Shown here: one piece after another, positions 13,849 through 19,014 of the stretch
Layout: the number at the start of each line of letters is the position of its first letter
Numbering within the stretch: the stretch's first letter is position 1
NCBI GenBank assembly: GCA_964528155.1
Contig: CAZGRL010000070.1
Coordinates: 1 to 19,014 of the forward strand
Origin: G001797105 sp964528155
Lineage (GTDB): Bacteria > Chloroflexota > Anaerolineae > Anaerolineales > E44-bin32
Reading direction: 5' to 3'
Length of the DNA stretch: 19,014 nucleotides
Program-made: the position numbers and the translations under genes
The notes under the pieces: generated by a model
The model's input: the letters and a program-made list of their open reading frames with translations, nothing else
Databases searched by the model: none
What the model was told of the DNA's origin: nothing

Positions 13849-14736
13849 TTGAATCAGAAGATGCCCATGTACGGCGGGCAGGCCGTCATCGAAGGCGTGA
13901 TGATGCGCGGGACCGCGGCGTGGACTGTGGCTGTGCGCGCGCCGGACTCCTCCATCCAGATCGATCGCCGAGTGCTCGGCGCGGCTTATCGCGGGCGTCT
14001 GGCGAAGGCGCCTTTCATCAGAGGCCTATTCGTACTGTGGGACGCGATCGTCTTGGGGACGAGCGCGCTCAGCTACTCGGCCAACGTTCAAGCCGGCGAA
14101 GAAAGCAAGATTGAAGGCGCCCCGCTTACACTGACGATTCTGTTCTCCCTGGCCCTCGGCGTCGGGATCTTCTTCTTGCTCCCCGTCGGAGCGGCGTACC
14201 TGATCGAAAGATGGCTGGCGTGGCCCGGATGGCCTACCAACCTTGTCGAGGGGCTGATCCGCCTGGCCATCCTGATACTCTACATCTGGGGCATCGGCTT
14301 CATCCCGGACATCGCCCGTGTCTACGGATACCACGGTGCGGAACACATGACCATCAACGCGTTCGAGGAGGGCTCGCCTCTCACCGTCGACGACGTGTTG
14401 AGGTACTCCCGGCTTCACCCTCGCTGCGGCACCGCCTTTCTGCTCACCGTCGTGGTGGCCTCTGTCCTGGTCTTCAGCTTGCTCGGGCCTCTCCCCCTCT
14501 TGCTTCGACTACTGAGCCGATTGGCCCTGCTCCCGGTGCTGGCTTCCCTGGCCTACGAGTACATCCGGCTTTCGTCACGCTTCCCGGATAGTGCCTGGTT
14601 CAGGTTGCTGGTCGCTCCAAACCTTGCACTTCAAGAGCTCACGACGCGGCCGCCGGAGCGGGGCATGGTCGAAGTGGCGATCGCCGCATTCCACGCGCTG
14701 CGCACTGCTGAGCAGCCCGATCTGGCGCCCGACTGA
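13849..14736 (+). CDS. DUF1385 (YqhQ-like) integral membrane protein
   Basis: 295 aa, a DUF1385 membrane protein of unknown function. The opening MYGGQAVIEGVMMRG (7-21) and the YHGAEH (161-166) and HPRCGT (190-195) motifs are the hallmarks of the family; the His/Glu/Cys residues suggest a metal or ligand site near the membrane. Hydrophobic segments lie at about 93-118, 134-156, 197-215 and 218-238. The start chosen is TTG at 13849, because GGAGGA (13835-13840) sits eight bases upstream. The first ATG, 13861, is 20 bases from that site, and the open frame back to 13750 adds Arg/His-rich residues unlike the family. The gene follows the M20 peptidase after 105 bp and may share its transcript. 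No promoter of its own was seen. Confidence 0.85.
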   Translation: MNQKMPMYGGQAVIEGVMMRGTAAWTVAVRAPDSSIQIDRRVLGAAYRGRLAKAPFIRGLFVLWDAIVLGTSALSYSANVQAGEESKIEGAPLTLTILFSLALGVGIFFLLPVGAAYLIERWLAWPGWPTNLVEGLIRLAILILYIWGIGFIPDIARVYGYHGAEHMTINAFEEGSPLTVDDVLRYSRLHPRCGTAFLLTVVVASVLVFSLLGPLPLLLRLLSRLALLPVLASLAYEYIRLSSRFPDSAWFRLLVAPNLALQELTTRPPERGMVEVAIAAFHALRTAEQPDLAPD

Positions 14737-14794
14737 GCCGACACCGCTCCGGCCAGGCCGAAAGCCCCAAATGCGACACGCCCGGGCCGATTTG

Positions 14795-14830
14795 TTGACG
14801 CTCCGTTAGGCGTACGGTACAATCCGCGAA
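14795..14830 (+). promoter_or_regulatory. Promoter of the tRNA-modification operon
   Basis: TTGACG (14795-14800), a 17-bp spacer and TACAAT (14818-14823) are each one base from consensus, the best promoter in the window. Transcription would start near 14830, leaving a leader of about 14 nt with AGGTGA (14834-14839) four bases before the GTG at 14844. Confidence 0.75.
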
Positions 14831-14843
14831 CCCAGGTGATCAC

Positions 14844-15044
14844 GTGACCGTGACCTTGCGATTGCGCGACAAGGAATACGAAGTGCGTCCCGGGATGACT
14901 GTTCGCTCCGCGCTCGAGCAAATCGGAGTCGAGCCCGAGTCCGTGATTCCTACGCGTCAGGGCGAATTGATCACCGAGGACGAAATCCTGCAGGACGGCG
15001 AACGCATCCGGCTCGTGGCAGTGATATCCGGCGGATCCCGATGA
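14844..15044 (+). CDS. ThiS/MoaD-type sulfur carrier protein (TtuB-like) with GG-SR end
   Basis: 66 aa, a beta-grasp ubiquitin-like sulfur carrier. The pattern TLRLRDKEYEVRPGMTVRSAL ... ESVIPTRQGELITEDEIL-DGERIRLVAVISGG is standard for ThiS/MoaD/TtuB. In these proteins the C-terminal Gly-Gly is adenylated and then thiocarboxylated to donate sulfur. Here Gly-Gly (63-64) is followed by Ser-Arg before the stop, so the di-glycine is not terminal; processing would be needed, or the extra residues are tolerated. The start is GTG 14844 with AGGTGA upstream. The stop overlaps the ATG of the TtuA-like gene (ATGA, 15041-15044). Such tight pairing with a TtuA-type thiolase argues for a TtuB role in tRNA 2-thiolation rather than thiamine or molybdopterin synthesis. 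No activating E1-like enzyme is in the window. Confidence 0.85.
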   Translation: MTVTLRLRDKEYEVRPGMTVRSALEQIGVEPESVIPTRQGELITEDEILQDGERIRLVAVISGGSR

Positions 15045-15985
15045 AGTGCCGCAAATGCACCAACAAGGCCGTGATCAACATGCGGCATCACAAGCTGGCG
15101 CTTTGCGGGCCGCATTTCCTGGATTGGATCCCCGATCAGACCCAGCGCGCCATCGAAAGGTACCGGATGTTCTCGCGCGGCGAGAGAGTGCTGGTTGCTG
15201 TTTCTGGCGGGAAGGACTCGCTCGGCCTGTGGGACGTACTCACTCGACTGGGATACGAGGCGGACGGGCTGTACATCGGTCTTGGGATCGACGAAGGCAC
15301 GGGCTACTCTGCCGAATCACAGCGAAGGTGTGAGTCATTCGCTGAGTCCAGAGGCTTGAATCTGATCAAGGTCGACGTTGCGGAAGTCGAAGGAGCGAGC
15401 ATCCCTGAGGCCGCCCGGCTGACACATCGTGGGCGCGGAAAGCCATGTTCAGTATGCGGACTGACCAAGCGTCACATTATGAATCGAATCGCCCGTGAAG
15501 GCGGATACCAGGTCCTGGCGACCGGCCACAATCTGGACGACGAGGTGGCAGTCTTGTTCGGCAACACGCTCAACTGGGCTTCGGGGTATCTCAAGAGGCA
15601 GGGTCCGGTCCTCGACTCCAGAGACGGCCTGGCGCGCAAGGTCAAGCCTTTCTGCCGGCTGTACGAACGCGAGACAGCGGCCTACGCGCTTCTGCGTGGG
15701 ATCGAGTACATCTACGACGAATGCCCGCATGCCGTCGGAGCGACGTCGATATACTACAAAGAGACTCTCAACCGAATGGAGACGGATCGACCAGGAACGA
15801 AACTCTCCTTCTACCTGGCTTTTCTTCGTGCGCGGCAAGCGGGATTGTTCTCCGAGACATCAGCGGATCCCGGCGAGGAATTGAACACCTGCCCCACATG
15901 CGGGCAGCCGACCTCCGCGCCCGGGCGGTGCGCATTCTGTCGAACTTGGGATGCCGTGCGCGAACGCAAGCCCGTCGCAGTCTGA
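15041..15985 (+). CDS. ttuA: TtuA-like tRNA 2-thiolation enzyme (TIGR00269/Ncs6-type)
   Basis: A 314-aa PP-loop ATPase that activates a tRNA uridine by adenylation and exchanges its 2-oxygen for sulfur (U54 in TtuA, U34 in Ncs6/Ctu1). An N-terminal zinc site is formed by C3-x2-C6 and CGPH (Cys22, His25). The PP-loop is SGGKDS (55-60). CSVC (Cys136, Cys139) and DECPH (Cys228) correspond in spacing to the three cysteines that hold the Fe-S cluster in Thermus TtuA. TGHNLDDEVA (161-170) is the second nucleotide motif. A C-terminal zinc site has C284-x2-C287 and C297-x2-C300. All key residues and the usual length are present. It starts inside the stop of the sulfur-carrier gene, which fits TtuB-to-TtuA sulfur transfer. 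Which uridine is modified cannot be read from sequence. Confidence 0.88.
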   Translation: MKCRKCTNKAVINMRHHKLALCGPHFLDWIPDQTQRAIERYRMFSRGERVLVAVSGGKDSLGLWDVLTRLGYEADGLYIGLGIDEGTGYSAESQRRCESFAESRGLNLIKVDVAEVEGASIPEAARLTHRGRGKPCSVCGLTKRHIMNRIAREGGYQVLATGHNLDDEVAVLFGNTLNWASGYLKRQGPVLDSRDGLARKVKPFCRLYERETAAYALLRGIEYIYDECPHAVGATSIYYKETLNRMETDRPGTKLSFYLAFLRARQAGLFSETSADPGEELNTCPTCGQPTSAPGRCAFCRTWDAVRERKPVAV

Positions 15986-15994
15986 GTAACCGAC

Positions 15995-16408
15995 ATGACC
16001 GATGCTTCCGATTTGGAAGGCCTGACGCTCCTGGGGAAGAACAAAGCCTCCCCCAGCAAGAAACTGGAGACTTTCCCCAACCATCACCCGGATCGACGCT
16101 ACGTCGTCCGCCTTGAATCGGACGAGTTCACCTGCGTCTGTCCGGCGACGGGCCAGCCTGACTTCGCAACCATTACCGTTGAATACATCCCTCGCGAGAA
16201 GATCGTCGAATCGAAATCCTTCAAGCTCTATTTGTGGTCTTTCCGGGACCAAGGCGTGTTCCACGAGCACGTCGTGAACACAATCCTGGATGACCTGACG
16301 GCGGTGCTCGAACCGCACTGGTGCCGGGTTGTAGGAGCCTTCAAAGTGCGAGGCGGCATCAGCATCACCGTCGAGGCGGTCGATGGCCAACGTGATCCCC
16401 CCGAATAG
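15995..16408 (+). CDS. queF: NADPH-dependent preQ0 reductase (QueF)
   Basis: 137 aa, matching the short (unimodular) QueF class, which reduces the nitrile of 7-cyano-7-deazaguanine (preQ0) to preQ1 in queuosine synthesis. Motifs: EFTCVCPATGQPDFA (44-58), with Cys49 as the nucleophile that forms the thioimide and Asp56 as the acid; and ESKSFKLYLWSFRDQGVFHEHVVN (72-95), the family signature with the NADPH-binding ESKS-K stretch and the His90-Glu91 substrate residues. Fold and length are normal. It lies nine bases after the TtuA-like gene with only a weak GAG-type ribosome-binding site, and its last 26 bases overlap the transporter gene. queC, queD and queE are not in the window. Confidence 0.93.
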   Translation: MTDASDLEGLTLLGKNKASPSKKLETFPNHHPDRRYVVRLESDEFTCVCPATGQPDFATITVEYIPREKIVESKSFKLYLWSFRDQGVFHEHVVNTILDDLTAVLEPHWCRVVGAFKVRGGISITVEAVDGQRDPPE

Positions 16409-17126
16409 CGCTCACGCCACCCGTTGGTATCCCGCTTTCCTCGGTCTATTCGCAACCACGCTGACTGTTTCGAACATCATCGCCGTCAAGCTCATCGACG
16501 CGTTCGGACTGGTCCTTCCGGCTGCAGTCATCCTCTTCCCTATCACATACATATTGGGCGATGTGTTGACGGAGGTGTACGGCTATGCCCGGGCGCGGAT
16601 GGCGATCTGGACCGGGTTCGGCTGCAACCTGGTCGCCGTCATGGCGATCTGGATCGCCGGGTTGCTGCCCGCTTCAGCGGGTTGGACTGCGGGGGTGTAT
16701 GAGGGGCCGGCTCAGGCAGGCCTGGCCTATCGCGCGATTCTGGGATTCACACCGCGTCTGCTGGCGGCGTCCTTCATCGCCTACCTGGTCGGCGAGTTCC
16801 TCAACTCATATGTGATGGCGCGCCTCAAGGTGCGCACCGCCGGCCGGTTCCTGTGGATCAGAACCATCAGTTCAACGCTTGTCGGTGAGGGCGCCGACTC
16901 GGCGATCTTCATCAGCATCGCCTTCTTCGGCATCCTGCCGTTGTCTGTGCTGGGGTCGGCGATCGTTGCTCAATGGCTTGTGAAGAGCGCCTACGAGGCC
17001 GTGGCCACCCCGCTTACCTATACGGTCGTCAACGCCCTCAAGCGAGCCGAGGGCGTTGACGTATTCGATCGCGAGACGGACTTCAGCCCCCTGCGGCTCG
17101 GCCCCCGGTCCAATCCATCGGCTTAG
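16383..17126 (+). CDS. Queuosine precursor transporter (YhhQ/QPTR family)
   Basis: A 247-aa inner-membrane protein with about six hydrophobic helices. TLTVSNIIAVKLI and LFPITYILGDVLTEVYGYARAR (about 51-72) are the family signature; in YhhQ this region lines the substrate path. VGEFLNSYVMARLKV and WIRTISSTLVGEGADSAIF are the later conserved segments. YhhQ-type proteins import preQ0/preQ1 or queuine-type precursors. The position directly after queF, overlapping it by 26 bases in another frame, supports a salvage role: imported preQ0 would go straight to QueF. The ATG at 16383 is followed by a short polar stretch and then the first helix. The gene ends 12 bp before the convergent amidotransferase gene. 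Confidence 0.88.
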   Translation: MANVIPPNSAHATRWYPAFLGLFATTLTVSNIIAVKLIDAFGLVLPAAVILFPITYILGDVLTEVYGYARARMAIWTGFGCNLVAVMAIWIAGLLPASAGWTAGVYEGPAQAGLAYRAILGFTPRLLAASFIAYLVGEFLNSYVMARLKVRTAGRFLWIRTISSTLVGEGADSAIFISIAFFGILPLSVLGSAIVAQWLVKSAYEAVATPLTYTVVNALKRAEGVDVFDRETDFSPLRLGPRSNPSA

Positions 17127-17150
17127 GCCGGCGTCTGATCAGTTGCCGGC
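17127..17150. terminator. Possible bidirectional hairpin between convergent genes
   Basis: Two copies of GCCGGC (17127-17132 and 17145-17150) flank a 12-nt loop containing the palindrome CTGATCAG. The hairpin begins right after the transporter stop and includes the end of the opposing gene. There is no U-run on either side, so terminator function is uncertain. Confidence 0.35.
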
Positions 17151-19014
17151 GTGGGCGACCCAGGCCTCCTCGGGTTGCAGCTCTTTGAGCCCCGCCGGCA
17201 GGATGACCCGGTAGACGCGCTCCGGCCGCCACATCTCCCCATCCACGCTGAGCAATCGCGAGACAGGAATGCCGAACAGCCGCTCGTTCTCTTCGAGCAT
17301 CGGCCGAATCAACGTCCAGTGCTCTTCGGTGAACGTAGCGAAGGTGCCACCGTTCAATTGCTCGGCGCCAACGCGCGCGTGAGGGTCGCGCAAGAAAAGC
17401 GCTCCACCGGAGGCGAGGGAGAAGAGATTCCCGCCAGGATAGGGTGTCTCCAGATCCACAATAGCCCCATCTCGCCCGAAGGCGATCCCATTCACAATTG
17501 CATACCCGCCTCCGTGCATCGGATCCCCGGCCATGAAGGACTCAGCCAGATAGTCCAGGCAGGTCCCGTTGATCACCACCCGAGGCTTGCCGACGGCGTT
17601 GATCAACGGCCTGCCGGCGGCGTTTCCCATCACGAAGGCGTATCCGCCTTTTGCGGCGTACATGAAGGTCTGACCTACATCGCCGTGGACTACCAGCTTT
17701 CCGGCCTTCATGATTTGAGCCAGCTGATCCTGGCCATTGGCGTGGACGTGAATCTCCGCCCCGTCGATCCCGGAGGCCAGATAGTCCCCGGGCGAGCCGT
17801 ACACGTCGATACGCACGCCCTCCGTTCCCACACCCAGACCGTTCGCGATGAACCGATGGCCACGCGCGTGGGCGATAATCACGCGCCGGAAACCGATCTG
17901 AGTGGCCTCGCGCAACGCGTACGCTAGCGACCCCTGCCCCTCGACCTCAAACCCGCGCGCGTCGATCACGATCGTCTGCCCGTCGTCGGATGAGCGTGGA
18001 ATGCCGTCAGGTGTTCCAGCGAATGTGAATCCTGACGACTGAGTTTCCGCGATCGAGGCGAACACGCGCGCCATAGCCTGATCACATAGCGATCGGACCG
18101 AGCTCGGCCGCAAGCCACCTGTGGCGTAGCGGCGGTCGACGAGCAAGGTCAGGGCTTCGATGGCGCGCCTGCGGCCTTCCACATCGGATGCGGCTTCCAC
18201 AAGCGATACCAGGAACGACTCGAACGCAGGATAGTCCCAGCCCGGGATCTCTCGAGCAGCCCGTCCGAAGACTTCAGCGCCGCTCCCTTCCGGCTCGAGC
18301 GCGGGTTTGCGCGCTCCGCTCGCGGATGAGGCGCGTCGATAGGGTAGACCCCCATCCTGAATATCGATCTCGCGACCGAACTTGTCGGTGCAGACCAGCT
18401 CGCCCGAGCCGTTTGCGTCTGGCTTGACGTCGAAGATGAAAGCGCCGCCATCTGTGTGACTCCCGCCCCGGGCGTTCCAGATCCGGTCGGGCCTGGGATT
18501 GAATCGACGATCCTCGGCGGAGAGACTCTCGAGCGCGGCATCGATGGCCTGCTTCTCCGAGGCGGCGAAGCCGACCGCCGGCTCGCCTTCACCGCCGCGC
18601 TGCAAAGCGAAGACTTGAGGCCGGAGCATGCTGGTGTCGGTGATCCCGATCAGACGCGCCACGCGCCGGTCTCCCCCGTTTGGCGCGGAGCCGGCGATCA
18701 GGAAGAACCACGGCCCATCGGGAGAGCCATGGATGTGAACCGCTTGGAGCATCTTGTAGACAGCTCGCTTGTCCTCCGGAACGAGCGCCAGGTCTCTTTC
18801 GGTCGTCGGGGCCAACGCCTCGATCACGTACTCCAGGGGATACCCGAAGGTGCGATGGAGCAAGTCGAACATGAGTACAGAGACTTCGGTGTCGGTCAGG
18901 AAGAGCGGATGCAAGTTGTGCTGGGCGAGATATGTGCAGACCGAAGCGTAGTTAGCGAAATCGCCGTTGTGAACCAGCGCATCATGCATCCCGACGAACG
19001 GATGCGCTCCGCCA
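17139..19014 (-). CDS. Class II glutamine amidotransferase-GXGXG protein (GltB-like), 5' end missing
   Basis: The frame runs off the right edge: codons upstream of the ATG at 18989 still read GGAHPFVG, continuing the amidotransferase core, so that ATG is internal. The visible ~624 residues begin in the second half of a class II amidotransferase domain (GMHDALVHNGDFANY, TDTEVSVLMFD). A middle part follows (GGSHTDGGAFIFDVKPD). From about residue 340 there is a GXGXG right-handed helix domain like the end of glutamate synthase (GVGTEGVRIDVYGSPGDYLASG, IHVHANGQDQLAQIMKAGKLVVHGDVGQTFMYAAKGG, GDPMHGGGYAIVNG). The FMN-binding synthase barrel and 3Fe-4S cysteines that separate these domains in GltB are absent. 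This is an amidotransferase-GXGXG fusion, as in split glutamate synthases where the barrel is a separate protein. The N-terminal catalytic Cys is outside the window. Confidence 0.82.
   Translation of the reverse strand, partial: GGAHPFVGMHDALVHNGDFANYASVCTYLAQHNLHPLFLTDTEVSVLMFDLLHRTFGYPLEYVIEALAPTTERDLALVPEDKRAVYKMLQAVHIHGSPDGPWFFLIAGSAPNGGDRRVARLIGITDTSMLRPQVFALQRGGEGEPAVGFAASEKQAIDAALESLSAEDRRFNPRPDRIWNARGGSHTDGGAFIFDVKPDANGSGELVCTDKFGREIDIQDGGLPYRRASSASGARKPALEPEGSGAEVFGRAAREIPGWDYPAFESFLVSLVEAASDVEGRRRAIEALTLLVDRRYATGGLRPSSVRSLCDQAMARVFASIAETQSSGFTFAGTPDGIPRSSDDGQTIVIDARGFEVEGQGSLAYALREATQIGFRRVIIAHARGHRFIANGLGVGTEGVRIDVYGSPGDYLASGIDGAEIHVHANGQDQLAQIMKAGKLVVHGDVGQTFMYAAKGGYAFVMGNAAGRPLINAVGKPRVVINGTCLDYLAESFMAGDPMHGGGYAIVNGIAFGRDGAIVDLETPYPGGNLFSLASGGALFLRDPHARVGAEQLNGGTFATFTEEHWTLIRPMLEENERLFGIPVSRLLSVDGEMWRPERVYRVILPAGLKELQPEEAWVAHAGN

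Noticed and set aside
1..19014. tRNA or rRNA genes, CRISPR arrays, insertion sequences, integrases, phage genes
   Set aside because: I looked for T-loop motifs, spaced direct repeats, transposase or recombinase motifs and terminal inverted repeats, and saw none that held up.

Overview
The window is about 60% GC by eye and packed with bacterial genes. The best guess for the source is a Chloroflexota (Anaerolineae-like) genome. That rests on gene types rather than a marker: Thr/Pro-rich tails on secreted proteins, a PD40-propeller membrane protein, a very large STAND-ATPase/SARP-type regulator, a TtuA-type tRNA thiolase, and a glutamate-synthase-like protein joining an amidotransferase domain to a GXGXG domain. 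I see no rRNA, tRNA, CRISPR array, transposase or integrase.

Layout. (1) 5-3027, minus: a two-gene envelope unit, a PD40 beta-propeller membrane protein followed, with ATGA overlap, by an M23 peptidase lipoprotein. (2) 3263-4290, minus: a palindrome-rich control region, a possible 13-codon leader peptide, a 96-aa protein resembling the NHLP-clan RiPP-leader fold, and an ImmA/IrrE-like protein that has lost its HEXXH zinc site. The two proteins overlap by ATGA and a strong hairpin follows. (3) 4533-7694, minus: a 1053-aa STAND/MalT-type ATPase with a SARP/BTAD output module. (4) 8026-8391, minus: a small conserved-looking hypothetical protein, divergent from region 5.

(5) 8562-12042 is a sulfur amino acid block. 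A cystathionine gamma-lyase/synthase gene (plus) has a promoter whose spacer is filled by a perfect 22-bp palindrome. It converges on a minus-strand pair: a cystathionine beta-synthase gene broken by one in-frame TAG, and, overlapping it by ATGA, a ParB/Srx-fold protein of the SbnI/SerK free-serine-kinase type. Together they suggest serine activation to O-phosphoserine feeding a CBS-fold enzyme, with the lyase next in the pathway.

(6) 12194-14736, plus: an M20 metallodipeptidase behind a near-consensus promoter, then a DUF1385 membrane protein. (7) 14795-17126, plus: a tight tRNA-modification operon behind a near-consensus promoter: TtuB-like sulfur carrier, TtuA-like 2-thiolase, QueF and a YhhQ-type queuosine-precursor transporter. 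(8) 17139-19014, minus: the 3' part of a glutamine amidotransferase/GXGXG protein running off the right edge.

Most interesting points: the serine kinase/CBS/lyase cluster with its amber codon; the palindrome inside the lyase promoter; the leader-fold/pseudo-metallopeptidase pair; and a ThiS/MoaD-type carrier whose C-terminal Gly-Gly is followed by two extra residues. Functional names come from motifs read by eye; no database search was run.
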